DNA of 64,000 bases from Dactylosporangium siamense (GCF_016862795.1 NZ_BONQ01000038.1:25792-89791); one strand, 5' to 3'; numbered from the stretch's first letter, positions 1 through 10,800 are shown. A program made the numbers and translations. The notes: generated by a model not told the origin, from the letters alone.

Positions 1-649
1 GCAGGGTCCGGCCGATCATCGCCAGGACGACCTCGTCGAAGTCGAGGCCGCCGAGATCGTCCCGGCCGTCGACGGCGAGGACCTCGAAACCCTCCCTGGT
101 GCGGGCCACGACGCTGCCGTCGAACGTGCCGGCGCCCAGGTCGTACACCACCACGGCGGAGCCGACCGGCACCAGGTGGCGCAGCACCCGCACGAAGTAG
201 GTCGCGGCCGCCACCGGCTCCGGCACCAGGGTCGCGTCGGGGAGCTCGGCCGCCCGCACCGCCGCCGCGAGGGCCTTGCGCCGGGTCGAGGCCCAGTTGG
301 CCGGGTGGGTGACGGTGATCGTGGCGGGTGGTCCGCCGGCGGTCCGGACGAACTCGGCGCGCACCCGCTGGAAGACGGCGACGAGCAGGTCGTGGACCGG
401 CACCTCCTGATCGCCGAGGAACACCTGCCCGTCGTCGATGCGGCGCTTCGGGTTGGGCTCGAAGCTGGCCGGCGCGCGGCGGGCGCTGTGCACGGCGTCG
501 CGGCCGACGACGACCTCGCCGCCCTCGAAGAACGTCGCGGACGGCAGCAGCGGCGTGCCGTCGAAGAGCAGGGGGCGGGCCCGGCCGTCGGGCCACCGCG
601 CCACGGCGACGGTGTGCGACGTGCCGAAGTCCACGCCCAGGGCCACCAT
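1..649 (-). CDS. Hsp70-family (DnaK-like) ATPase domain protein, C-terminus cut by window edge
   Basis: The first 216 residues of an Hsp70/actin-fold protein are visible; the gene runs off the left edge. Seen: phosphate-1 motif GVDFGTSHTVAVARW just after the start, a TVTHPANW segment, then EPVAAATYFVRVL and the second phosphate motif VVYDLGAGTFDGSVV, followed by LGGLDFDEVVL. These are the ATP-binding signatures of the Hsp70 N-terminal domain. The ATG at 649 is preferred because GVDFGT follows almost immediately. It starts 17 nt after the DUF6232 gene, so the two are probably co-transcribed. Actinobacterial proteins of this type often carry a non-chaperone C-terminal region, which cannot be seen here, so it should not be called DnaK. 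Confidence 0.85.
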   Translation of the reverse strand, partial: MVALGVDFGTSHTVAVARWPDGRARPLLFDGTPLLPSATFFEGGEVVVGRDAVHSARRAPASFEPNPKRRIDDGQVFLGDQEVPVHDLLVAVFQRVRAEFVRTAGGPPATITVTHPANWASTRRKALAAAVRAAELPDATLVPEPVAAATYFVRVLRHLVPVGSAVVVYDLGAGTFDGSVVARTREGFEVLAVDGRDDLGGLDFDEVVLAMIGRTL

Positions 650-666
650 GCCCGGAATCCTAAGGG

Positions 667-1137
667 TTAGGCGGACTGCTCGACCGCCCGCTGTAAGGCT
701 CGGTAGATCTGCCCGAACTTCGGCGAGTCGGTGGTCGAGTAGATCATCGAGTCGCCGGAACGGGTCCGGACCCAGATCTCGTGCACGCCCTTGCCGTGGT
801 CGTGCGCCCGGTCGAGCAGGTCGAGCAGGCCTTCGACGCTGAACGCGACGATCCCGCCGATCACGATGATGCCGAGGATCCCGCCGGCGACGTACATCGT
901 GGAGTCCGGCCCGTCGAAGTCGATCCGCCGCGCGGCCATGCCCGCCGCGATGAGCAACCCGATGATCAGCAGGATCGCGCCGCCGCGGGTGGCGAGCATG
1001 TAGACGCCGCGCACCAGCCGGCCGGATCGACTGTGCCAGATGTAGCTGAGGGTCTCCAGCGGATACCACGTGTCATCGACGCGCACACCGTCGGAGCTGA
1101 TGTGCACCACGTGGTCGCGGTAGTACGTGGTTGCCAT
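667..1137 (-). CDS. DUF6232 family small membrane protein
   Basis: A 156-residue protein beginning MATTYYRDHVVHISSDGV. Its N-terminal third resembles the DUF6232 family (short beta-rich region with a WYPLETLSYIW-like strand). Two hydrophobic segments follow at about residues 49-67 and 80-103, then a charged cytosolic C-terminus containing a GDSMIYSTTD segment. The family has no established biochemical role. It lies just upstream of the Hsp70-like gene in the same direction and is divergent from the enoyl-CoA hydratase; the 62-nt gap must hold both promoters. Family assignment is from recalled sequence character, not a search. Confidence 0.7.
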   Translation of the reverse strand: MATTYYRDHVVHISSDGVRVDDTWYPLETLSYIWHSRSGRLVRGVYMLATRGGAILLIIGLLIAAGMAARRIDFDGPDSTMYVAGGILGIIVIGGIVAFSVEGLLDLLDRAHDHGKGVHEIWVRTRSGDSMIYSTTDSPKFGQIYRALQRAVEQSA

Positions 1138-1199
1138 GGCATCTCAGACGGTACGCCGGAATACGCTGCGGGCAACGACAACGACGTTGAGGAGACACT

Positions 1200-1973
1200 G
1201 TGGGCGACAGCAGGCTGGTCCGGCTGGAGATCGAAGACGGTATCGGCACGATCCGGCTGGACCGTCCGCCGGTCAACGCGCTGAACATCCAGATCCAGGA
1301 GGAGCTGCGCGAGGCGGCCGCCGCCGCGACGGCGGACCCTGATGTGCGGGTCGTCATCCTGTACGGGGGAGACAAGGTCTTCGCGGCCGGCGCCGACATC
1401 AAGGAGATGGCCGGCATGGGCTACTCCCAGATGGCCGCCAGGGCCACCGCGCTCACCGGCGCGTTCGACGCCGTGGCCCGCATCCCGAAGCCGGTCGTCG
1501 CGGCGATCAACGGGTACGCGCTCGGCGGCGGCTGCGAGCTCGCACTGACCGCCGACTGGCGCGTCGCGGCCGAGGACGCGACCCTGGGCCAGCCGGAGAT
1601 CACTCTCGGCATCATCCCCGGCGCGGGCGGCACGCAGCGGCTGGCGCGGCTCGTCGGGCCGGCCCGGGCCAAGGATCTGATCATGTCCGGACGGTTCGTC
1701 AAGGCCCCCGAGGCGCTGTCGATCGGCCTGGTCGACAAGGTTGTCCCGCCGTCGGAGGTGTACGCGGCCGCGAAGGCTCTCGTCGAGCCGTACGTGCATG
1801 GCCCGGCACACGCGCTGCGCGCCGCGAAGCTCGCCGTCGACGGCGGCCTCGACATGGACCTCGCCTCCGGCCTGGCGTGGGAGAGCCAGCTGTTCGCGGC
1901 ACTGTTCGCCACGGAGGACAAGACCGAGGGCATGGCCGCGTTCGTGGAGAAGCGCAAGCCGAACTTCAGTTGA
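1200..1973 (+). CDS. Enoyl-CoA hydratase/isomerase family protein
   Basis: A 257-residue crotonase-fold protein, normal for the family. It would hydrate 2-enoyl-CoA esters to 3-hydroxyacyl-CoA in beta-oxidation or related acyl-CoA pathways. Seen: the CoA/oxyanion motif AAGADIKEM near residue 65, and the second oxyanion segment [19 protein letters not shown] followed by [20 protein letters not shown], which contains the catalytic Glu pair of hydratases. This supports hydratase rather than isomerase, but substrate length is not readable. GTG start at 1200 with GAGGAG at 1189-1194, spacing 5. It is monocistronic and convergent with the ABC ATPase gene. The 3-hydroxyacyl-CoA dehydrogenase at 61508 could be its pathway partner. 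Confidence 0.92.
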   Translation: MGDSRLVRLEIEDGIGTIRLDRPPVNALNIQIQEELREAAAAATADPDVRVVILYGGDKVFAAGADIKEMAGMGYSQMAARATALTGAFDAVARIPKPVVAAINGYALGGGCELALTADWRVAAEDATLGQPEITLGIIPGAGGTQRLARLVGPARAKDLIMSGRFVKAPEALSIGLVDKVVPPSEVYAAAKALVEPYVHGPAHALRAAKLAVDGGLDMDLASGLAWESQLFAALFATEDKTEGMAAFVEKRKPNFS

Positions 1974-1988
1974 CGCTTTGGAGGGTCG

Positions 1989-2771
<783 letters not shown>

Positions 2772-2850
2772 GGCCCAATCCAACCACGTCCCTGCGCTGG
2801 CACGGGCCCGGCCCCCCATTCCATGGACAAAAGCCGTATCGTGCGCGGGG

Positions 2851-3912
2851 ATGAGTGCCGTACTGGAAATCGCCGGTCTGGTGAAGACCTACCAGACGCT
2901 GTTCGGCAAGCCGCGCGTCGCACTGGACCACCTCGACATGGAGGTCCACCAGGGGCAGATCCACGGGTTCCTCGGGCCCAACGGATCCGGCAAGAGCACG
3001 ACGCTCAAGACCCTGCTCGGCCTGTTGCGCGCCGACTCGGGGCACATGCGCATCCTCGGCCAGCCGGTCCCGAGGGCGCTGCCGCAGGTCGTGTCGCGGG
3101 TCGGCGCGATCGTCGAGGCGCCGGCGTTCTTCGGCAACTTCACCGGCCACAAGACGCTCCTGCTGCTCGCCAGGGCGGGCGGCGTGCCGAAGCAGCGCGT
3201 CGACGTGGTGCTGGACCAGGTCGGCCTCGCCAACCGCGCCGAGGACCTGGTCAAGACCTACTCCCTCGGTATGAAGCAGCGCCTCGCGGTGGCCTCGGCC
3301 CTGCTGAAGGACCCCGAGCTGCTGATCCTCGACGAGCCGAGCAACGGCCTCGACCCGGCCGGCATCCGCGAGATGCGCGACCTGCTCCGCGAGCAGGCCG
3401 ACCGCGGCGCGACCGTGGTCATCTCCAGCCACATCCTCGCCGAGATCCAGCAGATCTGCGACTCGGTCACGATCATCTCCCGGGGCCGCCGGGTCGCCGC
3501 CGGGCCGGTGTCGGAGGTGCTCGCCGCCAACGACCGAGGCACCTACCGGGTCCGCGTCGACGACCTGCGGCGGGCCGCGCAGATCCTCGCCGACGCCGGC
3601 GCGCAGATCACGGTCTCCGGCGACCAGATCGTCGTGCACGACCTCGCCGATCCGGCCTGGATCTCCCGCGCCCTCGGCCTGCACGACCTGTGGGTGCGCG
3701 AACTGGCACCCGTCGCGCAGCTGGAGGACGCGTTCCTCACCCTGACCGGCGGCGGCCCGCGGCGCGGGCAGTTCCGGCCGGTCGACAACTCGGAGTGGCC
3801 GCATCCGTCGCATGACGCGCCGCCTTTGCACGACGCGCCTGCTTTTCATGACGGGCCCCAGCGGTCCACCGAGATCACCGGCCAGATCATCGAGAACGGA
3901 CGGCAGGCATGA
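2851..3912 (+). CDS. ABC transporter ATP-binding protein (drug/lipid exporter type)
   Basis: A 353-residue ATPase of the CcmA/DrrA type. Seen: Walker A GPNGSGKSTTLKTL, Q-loop region GAIVEAPAFFGNFTGHKTL, signature YSLGMKQRLAVASALL, Walker B LLILDEPSNGLDPAG and switch His SSHILAEIQQ. After the nucleotide-binding domain come about 85 further residues and a short tail with HDAP repeats (SHDAPPLHDAPAFHDGP, about residues 317-335). The ATG at 2851 gives the family-typical N-terminus; much longer in-frame upstream sequence is antisense to the neighbouring gene and is rejected. Its TGA overlaps the ATG of the permease gene (ATGA at 3909), indicating translational coupling. It probably powers export with that permease; the cargo is unknown. 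Confidence 0.93.
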   Translation: MSAVLEIAGLVKTYQTLFGKPRVALDHLDMEVHQGQIHGFLGPNGSGKSTTLKTLLGLLRADSGHMRILGQPVPRALPQVVSRVGAIVEAPAFFGNFTGHKTLLLLARAGGVPKQRVDVVLDQVGLANRAEDLVKTYSLGMKQRLAVASALLKDPELLILDEPSNGLDPAGIREMRDLLREQADRGATVVISSHILAEIQQICDSVTIISRGRRVAAGPVSEVLAANDRGTYRVRVDDLRRAAQILADAGAQITVSGDQIVVHDLADPAWISRALGLHDLWVRELAPVAQLEDAFLTLTGGGPRRGQFRPVDNSEWPHPSHDAPPLHDAPAFHDGPQRSTEITGQIIENGRQA

Positions 3913-4907
3913 CCGCGCTGCTGCGGGCCGAGTGGACCCGCCTGTTCAGCCGCCGGGTCACGCTGGTGACCCTCGTGCTCATCGCGACCCTGCTCGCGTT
4001 CCTGACGTTCGGCTTCACGCTGACCCGCAGCGACCCGACGGCCGAGGAGGTCCGCGTCGCCGGCCAGCGCGCCGAGGCGGCCGCGATCCTCTACGACCGT
4101 AACGTCGCGCTGTGCGAGGCCGTGCAGAGCGGCACGCAGTCCGCGCCGGCCGGCGTGGACTTCCCGCGCGGCTGCGACTACGGCGCCCGCCCCACCGCCG
4201 ACTCGCTGCTCGAGTTCGGCTTCTCGTTCGCCCGCCAGTGGCCGCAGCTGTTCACGACCGCGGCGATCGTGCTCACGGTCGCCGGTTTCGTGCTCGGCGC
4301 GTCGTTCGTGGGCGTGGAGTGGAGCTCCGGCGGCATGCTCAACCTGCTCCTCTGGGCGCCCCGCCGCTGGGCGGTGCTGGCCGGCAAACTGATCGCCGTC
4401 TGCGCCGGGATCGCCCTGGTGTCGGTGGTGTACCTGGCCGCCTGGACCGGCGCGTTCGTGGCCGTCGACGCCCTCGGTGACTCGGTCAGCGTCATGACGT
4501 TCGGGGACTGGGCCTCGCTGGTGATCACCGCGGTCCGCGTGGCCCTGCTGGCGATGGCCGGCACCGCCCTGGGCTTCGCGATCGCCTCGATGGGCCGGCA
4601 CACGTCGACCGCGCTCGGGGTCGGGATCGCCTACCTGCTCATCTACGAGCTGGGCGGCATCATCCTCTTCCAGCTGATCGGCGGCACCGACTACTCGGCG
4701 AGGTACCGGCTGTCCAGCTGGGTTTCGGCGTGGATGAACAAGTCGTACGCGTTCGAGAGCAACCCGGCGTACTGCGACGACAAGGGCTGCGTCCCGGCCG
4801 CCACCACGCAGCTGGGCAGCTGGCCGCAGGCCGGTGTGGTCATCGCGCTGGTGGTGGCGGTCCTGCTGGCGGGCGCGTTCGCGACGATGCGGCGGCGCGA
4901 CACCTGA
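3909..4907 (+). CDS. ABC-2 type transporter permease
   Basis: A 332-residue membrane protein with about six hydrophobic segments: near residues 17-36, 115-135, 158-183, 205-226, 236-256 and 303-323. A long extracytoplasmic loop sits between segments 1 and 2 and contains cysteines (AVQSGTQSAP...RGCDYGA). A second cysteine pair lies in the last loop (YCDDKGC). This layout is that of ABC-2 exporter permeases used with CcmA-like ATPases. It is coupled to the upstream ATPase by an ATGA overlap. It ends 10 nt before a strong bidirectional hairpin. Substrate unknown; the loop cysteines may form disulfides outside the membrane (inference). Confidence 0.88.
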   Translation: MTALLRAEWTRLFSRRVTLVTLVLIATLLAFLTFGFTLTRSDPTAEEVRVAGQRAEAAAILYDRNVALCEAVQSGTQSAPAGVDFPRGCDYGARPTADSLLEFGFSFARQWPQLFTTAAIVLTVAGFVLGASFVGVEWSSGGMLNLLLWAPRRWAVLAGKLIAVCAGIALVSVVYLAAWTGAFVAVDALGDSVSVMTFGDWASLVITAVRVALLAMAGTALGFAIASMGRHTSTALGVGIAYLLIYELGGIILFQLIGGTDYSARYRLSSWVSAWMNKSYAFESNPAYCDDKGCVPAATTQLGSWPQAGVVIALVVAVLLAGAFATMRRRDT

Positions 4908-4916
4908 CCTCCCTTT

Positions 4917-4973
4917 CCATGATCCGGAAGATCTCGTGTACCCAGGGGGTGCACAGGATCTTCCGGATCATGG
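4917..4973. terminator. Bidirectional hairpin, copy 1 of a palindromic repeat
   Basis: CCATGATCCGGAAGATC at 4917-4933 is perfectly repeated in inverse at 4957-4973, and the inner TGTACCC/GGGTGCA also pairs around an AGG loop, so nearly all 57 bases fold. It lies between the convergent permease and ROK genes and would serve both. Its core recurs at 7805-7860. Confidence 0.75.
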
Positions 4974-4979
4974 CGTGCG

Positions 4980-6152
4980 TCAGGCCGTGTCGCCGAACAC
5001 CTCTTCGCGGACGGCGTCGAGGCCGGTGAGGATCGCGCCGTTGAGCACCGGCTCGCTGGAGACCTCGGTGGCCACGACCCGTGGCGACACCACGGCGATC
5101 GCGGCGACCTCGTGCTGCACCCGCTGCGCCAGGTCGGCGCCGCCGGCCTGGCCGATCTCACCGGCCAGGACGACCAGCTCCGGGTCGAGCACCAGCCCGA
5201 CCGACGCCACCCCGAGGGAGATCCGGCGGGCCAGCTCGTCCAGGAAGGGGCTGCCGGCCGTGCCGGCGGCGATGGCCGCCCTGATCGCCTCGCCGGCGCC
5301 CGCGGCCTTGAACCCGTGGGACCTGGCGACCGTCTTGACCGCCGCCGCGTCGGTGAGCATCCGGAAGCCGCTCTTCGCCCGGCGCGACGCGTCGCGGCTC
5401 ACCTGCGTGCCCGCCACCGGCAGGTAGCCGATCTCGCCGGCCGCGCCGACGCTGCCACGGTGCAGCCGGCCGCCGAGGACGACGGCGGTGCCGACGCCAC
5501 GGTCCAGCCAGACCAGCACGAAGTCCTTCGCGCCGAGCGCGGCGCCGCTGTGCTGCTCGGCGATGGCGGCGAGGTTCACGTCGTTCTCGAAGGCGACGGG
5601 GCGCCCGAGGTCCTCGCGCAGCGCCGTGAGCAGCCCCCGGTGCCAGCGCGGCAGGTCCCAGGCAAACGTGATCTCGCCGCTCTTCGGGTCGACCAGGCCC
5701 GGCGTGCCGAGCACGATCCTGCGGATGCGGTCGATCGGCGCGCCCGCCTCGCCGGCCGCCTCGACGACGGCGGCGTGCACGACCTTGACCGGGTCGTCGC
5801 CCTCGCCGATCGACACGTCGGTGCGACCGACGATCCTGCCCGTGATGTCCGCCACGCCGGCCACGACGTGCTGCGGGCCGGCCTCGACGCCGACGACGTA
5901 GGCGGTCGAGGGGACCACGGCATACATCTGGGCGTTGGGTCCGCGGCCGCCGGCCTGCTCGCCGACGCGTGCCACGAGCCCCCGCTCCTCGAGGCGTTCG
6001 ACCAGCTGGGACGCGGTGACCTTGGACAGCCCGGTCAGCTCGCCGAGCTGCGCGCGGGTCAGTGGACCCTTGCTGAGCAGCAGCTCGAGCGCGGCGCGGT
6101 CGTTGAGCGCGCGCAGCAACCTAGGGGTGCCGGGAAGACGAGCAGAACTCAT
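4980..6152 (-). CDS. ROK family transcriptional regulator
   Basis: A 390-residue protein with an N-terminal winged helix (about residues 14-60, containing LTRAQLGELTGLSKVTASQLV) and a ROK sugar-kinase-fold domain (VAGVADITG, LGTPGLVD, ENDVNLAAIAE, GVGTAVVLGGRLHRGSVGAAGEIGYLPV). The usual ROK zinc motif with clustered cysteines after the GEIG segment is absent; GTQVSRDASRR stands in its place, suggesting a regulator that does not need that metal site. ATG at 6152 is preferred, with AGGGG about 11 nt upstream; GTG at 6164 would overlap that site. It is divergent from the GH3 glycosidase gene, so an amino-sugar or muropeptide-derived ligand is likely (inference). An inverted repeat in the shared promoter is a candidate operator. 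Confidence 0.92.
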   Translation of the reverse strand: MSSARLPGTPRLLRALNDRAALELLLSKGPLTRAQLGELTGLSKVTASQLVERLEERGLVARVGEQAGGRGPNAQMYAVVPSTAYVVGVEAGPQHVVAGVADITGRIVGRTDVSIGEGDDPVKVVHAAVVEAAGEAGAPIDRIRRIVLGTPGLVDPKSGEITFAWDLPRWHRGLLTALREDLGRPVAFENDVNLAAIAEQHSGAALGAKDFVLVWLDRGVGTAVVLGGRLHRGSVGAAGEIGYLPVAGTQVSRDASRRAKSGFRMLTDAAAVKTVARSHGFKAAGAGEAIRAAIAAGTAGSPFLDELARRISLGVASVGLVLDPELVVLAGEIGQAGGADLAQRVQHEVAAIAVVSPRVVATEVSSEPVLNGAILTGLDAVREEVFGDTA

Positions 6153-6173
6153 GGTGACGAACACCCCTAGTAT

Positions 6174-6190
6174 TTAAGAAACTTTCCTAT
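6174..6190. promoter_or_regulatory. Candidate ROK operator in divergent promoter
   Basis: TTAAGAAACTTTCCTAT contains GAAA-C-TTTC with partly matching flanks and lies in an unusually A/T-rich stretch 22 nt upstream of the ROK start. Actinobacterial ROK repressors such as CsnR are known to use GAAA/TTTC-type palindromes. Assignment is inference. Confidence 0.5.
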
Positions 6191-6327
6191 TAGATTGCCT
6201 CGGGCAACGTATACCGGAAAGCGTACGGTCACACCACCCATACGACCTACGCACAACTGGTCAAGATGCTCCTACGATCGTGGATAGCGCAACAGTCTCG
6301 CACTGCTCGCGCTGAGGGGGGACTACC

Positions 6328-7791
6328 GTGTCGAACGATCCAGGACTCCGCCGGCTGGCGCTGGGCACGCTGCTCGGCGCATTCCCGGGTGCACAGGCCC
6401 CGGCCTGGGCCGTCGACCTGGTCGCCGAGGGGATGGCCGGACACCTGCTGTTCGGCTACAACATCGTGGACCGTGACCAGGTCGCCGCGCTCACCGCCGG
6501 CCTGCACGCCGCCCGCGACGGCGTCCTCATCGCCATCGACGAGGAGGGCGGCGACGTCACCCGCCTGGCACACCGGCTCGGCAGCCCGTATCCGGGCAAC
6601 GCCGCCCTCGGCGCGCTCGGCGATCCGGCGATCACCCGCCGGGTGTACCGCACCATCGGCGCCGAGCTCGACCAGCTGGGGCTCAACCTCAACCTGGCAC
6701 CCACGGTCGACGTCAACACCGCCGACGACAACCCGATCATCGGCACCCGCAGCTTCGGCGCCGACCCGCACCTCGTCGCCGCGCACACCGCCGCCGCCGT
6801 GCTCGGCCTGCAGAGCGCCCGGGTGGCCGCCTGCGCCAAGCACTTCCCCGGCCACGGCGCCACGCTCGCCGACTCGCACCTCGAGCTGCCGACGGTCGAC
6901 ATCTCCCTCGACGAGCTCCGCGGCCGCGAGCTGCCACCCTTCGTCGCCGCCGTCGAGGCGGGCGCCAAGTCGATCATGAGTGCGCACATCCGCGTACCCA
7001 CCCTGACCGGCGACGCTCCGGCAACCTTCAGCAAGGCCGTCCTCGTCGACCTGCTCCGGACCGAGCTCGGCTTCACCGGCGTCGTCGTCACCGACGCCCT
7101 GGAGATGCTCGGCGCCGCCCGCTACGCCGGCAGCACCCAGGCCGGTGCCGTCCTCGCCCTCGCCGCCGGCGCCGACCTGCTGTGCATCGGCGCCGACGTC
7201 GATCTCGAACTGACCCTGGCGTGCGTCGACGAGATCGTCACCGCCGTCCAGGACGGCCGCCTGCCGCTCGCCCGGCTGGAGGAGGCCGTCGCCCGCGTCC
7301 AGGCCCTGTCCGACTGGACCCGCCAGGGCGACCGCACCGACCGGGAGGAGCCCGGGCTCGGGTACCCGGCCGCGCTGAGCGCCGTGCGCGTCGAGGGCTC
7401 CGTCGACCGCCCGCTCAGCAGCGCCGATGCCCCGCTGATCGTCCAGCTGGAATCGGAGTCGTCGATCGCCGCCGGCCGTGTCCCGTGGGGCCTCGGCCCG
7501 CACGTCAACGGCACCGAGCAGATCCGCGTGGTGGCCGAGCAGGCCGCCCCGGACGAGCTGCGCGCCCAGGCCGGCACCCGCCCGATCGTCGTCGTGGGCC
7601 GCAACGTCCACCGCCTGCCCGGCGCCCGCACCCTGGTCGACGCCCTGGCCGCGACCCACCCGGTCACCGTCGTCGAGATGGGCTGGCCGTCCTCCTGGCG
7701 CCCCACGGGCGCCCGCGCCTTCATCACCACCTGGGGCGCCAGCCACGCCAACGGCCGCGCCGCCGCCGAAACCCTGGGCCTGGCCGCCTAA
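6328..7791 (+). CDS. Glycoside hydrolase family 3 protein, beta-N-acetylhexosaminidase (NagZ-like)
   Basis: A 487-residue GH3 protein. Seen: IAIDEEGGDVTRL, the N-acetylglucosaminidase-defining motif KHFPGHGATLADSHLELP (about residues 171-188), whose DSH histidine serves as general acid/base in the NagZ subgroup, and VVTDALEML, whose Asp is the nucleophile. The last 150 residues form a smaller alpha/beta domain. No signal peptide is visible, so action is cytosolic, on GlcNAc-containing oligosaccharides or muropeptides. GTG start at 6328 with GAGGGGGGA upstream. It is divergent from the ROK regulator, which probably controls it. It ends before a strong palindrome. Confidence 0.92.
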   Translation: MSNDPGLRRLALGTLLGAFPGAQAPAWAVDLVAEGMAGHLLFGYNIVDRDQVAALTAGLHAARDGVLIAIDEEGGDVTRLAHRLGSPYPGNAALGALGDPAITRRVYRTIGAELDQLGLNLNLAPTVDVNTADDNPIIGTRSFGADPHLVAAHTAAAVLGLQSARVAACAKHFPGHGATLADSHLELPTVDISLDELRGRELPPFVAAVEAGAKSIMSAHIRVPTLTGDAPATFSKAVLVDLLRTELGFTGVVVTDALEMLGAARYAGSTQAGAVLALAAGADLLCIGADVDLELTLACVDEIVTAVQDGRLPLARLEEAVARVQALSDWTRQGDRTDREEPGLGYPAALSAVRVEGSVDRPLSSADAPLIVQLESESSIAAGRVPWGLGPHVNGTEQIRVVAEQAAPDELRAQAGTRPIVVVGRNVHRLPGARTLVDALAATHPVTVVEMGWPSSWRPTGARAFITTWGASHANGRAAAETLGLAA

Positions 7792-7804
7792 CCCCTTCCA
7801 TGCT

Positions 7805-7860
7805 CCGTGATCCGGAAGACCTCGTGCACCCCTGGGTACACGAGGTCTTCCGGATCACGG
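7805..7860. terminator. Bidirectional hairpin, copy 2 of a palindromic repeat
   Basis: A 22-bp perfect inverted repeat: 7805-7826 (begins CCGTGATCCGGAAGACC) against 7839-7860, with an extra CCC/GGG pairing inside. It lies between the convergent GH3 and glutamate dehydrogenase genes and shares the TGATCCGGAAGA...CTCGTGYACCC core with the hairpin at 4917. Confidence 0.78.
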
Positions 7861-7865
7861 AAGGG

Positions 7866-10800
7866 TCAGGCGGCGGAGGCTCGGACCAGGGTGCGGATCT
7901 GGCGGAGGAGGACGGAGAGCGCGGCGAGGTCGCCGGGGGACTCGCCGAACTCGCCGATGGCGTTGCGGGTGCGGGCGATCGACGTGGCGTTGCTCTGCTC
8001 CCACTCGTCGACGCGGGCCTCGGCGTCGTCGGAGGGGGCGGTGCCGTTGAGCACCTCGGCGGTCAGGGCCGCGAGCGCCGCATACAGGTCGTAGCGCAGC
8101 GCCATGCGGGCCAGGGTCTGCCAGCGGTCCTCGCGGGGCAGGTCGGAGATCTTCGACAGCAGGTCGTCGATGCGGAAGCGCTCCGACAGCACGTAGTAGA
8201 CCGTGGCGACCTCGTTGACGTCGCGGCCGGTCTGGGAGGCGACCTCGACGATGTCGAGCAGGCCGAAGCCATACATGATGCGGGTGGTGAGCTCGGCCAG
8301 CTCGTCCGGAAGGCCAAGCTCGCGCAGCTGGACGGCGTTGGCGTGCAGGGCCTCGCGCTCGCGGCCCCGGAAGAGGGTGTCGAGCTCGCCGAGCAGGCGC
8401 GAGATGCCGGGGCGCAGCCGGGCGATCTCGCCGGGCACGTCGATCGGCAGGCGGCGGTTGGAGACCAGCCAGCGCACCGCACGGTCGAGGAGGCGGCGGA
8501 TCTCCAGGTAGACCTCGGTCTGCGACTCGGTCGGGATCTGGTTGTCCAGGACCTCGACGGCGGTGCGCAGCGCGTTGAGCCCATACACCTCGCGGATGAC
8601 GACGGAGGCGCGCAGGACGTCGGCCGAGCCGGCGCCGGTCTCCTCCGACGCGCGGTGGAAGAACGACGTGCCGCCCCGGTTGACGGCCTCGTTGACCACG
8701 GCCGTGGTGACGATCTCGCGGCGCAGCGGGTGCTCGGCCATCGCCTCGACGAACCGATCGCGCAGCGCGGTCGGGAAGTAGGCGACGAGCACCTCGTTGG
8801 TCCACTCCTCGTCGGGCAGGCCGGAGTCGAGGATCTCGTGCTCGAGGACGATCTTCACGTAGGACAACATGACCGCGAACTCGGGTGAGGTCAGGCCGAC
8901 GCCGAGCGCGGCGCGGGAGTCGAGCTCCTCGTCGGTCGGCAGCCCTTCCAGGGCCCGGTCGATCTGCCCGCGCTTCTCGAGATCGGCGATGAGCCGCTTG
9001 TGCACCGGCAGCAGCGACCGGGACTGGGCGCGGGCGTTGCCCAGCGCGGTGGCCTGGTCGTAGTTGTCGCGCAGGACCAGGTCGCCGACCTCGTCGGTCA
9101 TCTGGGCCAGCAGCGGGTTGCGGTCGGCCTGGTCGAGCTGACCGGCGGCGACGGCCCGGTCGAGCAGGATCTTGATGTTGACCTCGTGGTCGGAGCAGTC
9201 GACGCCGGCGGAGTTGTCGATGAAGTCGGTGGCGATGTGGCCGCCGCCGAGCGCGAACTCGATCCGGCCGCGCTGGGTCAGGCCGAGGTTGCCGCCCTCG
9301 CCGACGACCTTGACGCGCAGCTCCCGCCCGTTGACCCGCAGATAGTCGTTGGCCTTGTCGCCGACGTCGGCGTGCGACTCGCTGGTGGCCTTCACGTAGG
9401 TGCCGATGCCACCGTTCCAGAACAGGTCGACGGGGGCCGCGAGGATCGCGTGCATCAGCTCGTTGGGCGTCAGCGAGATCACCGACGACGGGATGCCCAG
9501 CGCCGCCTTCGCCTCCGACGTGAGCGGGATCGACTTCGCCGTCCGTGGGTAGACCCCGCCACCGGTCGAGATGATCGACTTGTCGTAGTCGTCCCAGGAC
9601 GAGCGCGGCAGGTCGAACAGCCGCCGCCGCTCCTCGAACGACGCCGCCCGGTCCGGCGTGGGGTCGATGAAGATGTGCCGGTGGTCGAAGGCCGCGACCA
9701 GCAGGATGTGCCGAGAGAGCAGCATCCCGTTGCCGAAGACGTCGCCGGACATGTCGCCGACGCCGACGACGGTGAAGTCGGTGGTCTGCGTGTCGACGCC
9801 CAGCTCGCGGAAGTGCCGCTTCACCGACTCCCAGGCGCCCTTGGCGGTGATGCCCATCTTCTTGTGGTCGTAGCCGGCCGAGCCGCCCGAGGCGAACGCG
9901 TCGCCGAGCCAGAACCCATACCTCACCGAGATCTCGTTGGCGATGTCCGAGAACGTGGCGGTGCCCTTGTCCGCGGCGACGACGAGATACGGGTCGTCGG
10001 GGTCGTGCCGGACCACGTCGGCGGGGGCCACGACCTTGCCGCCGTCGAGGTTGTCGGTGACGTCGAGCAGGGCGGAGATGAACAGCTGGTAGCAGGCGAC
10101 GGCCTCGTCACGGTCGCCCGGCACCTGCTTGAGCACGAAGCCGCCCTTGGCGCCGGTCGGCACGATCACCGCGTTCTTCACCATCTGGGCCTTGACCAGG
10201 CCGAGGATCTCGGTGCGGAAGTCCTCGCGCCGGTCGGACCAGCGCAGCCCGCCCCGGGCGACCGCGCCGAAGCGCAGGTGCACACCCTCGAACCGCGGCG
10301 AATACACGAAGATCTCGAACTTCGGCCGCGGCGCCGGCAGGTCGGGGATCGACTGCGGGTCGAGCTTGAACGCCGTGTAGGACTTCGGTCGCCCGGCCTC
10401 GCCCCGCTGGAAGAACGACGTCCGCAGCGTCGCCTGGATCAGCATCAGGAACGAGCGCAGGATCCGGTCCTGGTCGAGGCTGGTCACCTCGTCGAGGTCG
10501 GCGTGGATGGCCGTGACCAGCTCCTTGGTCTGCACCGCCCGGCTGTCCTCGGACAGCTGCAGCCGCGGGTCGAACCGGGCCGCGAACAGCGCGACGAGCT
10601 TGGAGGCGATCGCCGGATACTGCAGCAGCGTCGACTCCATGTAGTCCTGCGAGAACACCGTGCCGGCCTGGCGCAGGTACTTCGCATAGGCCCGGAGCAC
10701 GACCACCTCACGCCAGGTGAGGCCGGCCTTGATGACCAGGGTGTTGAACCCGTCGACCTCGGCCTCGCCGCGCCAGGTGGCGGAGAACGCGTTCTCCAGG

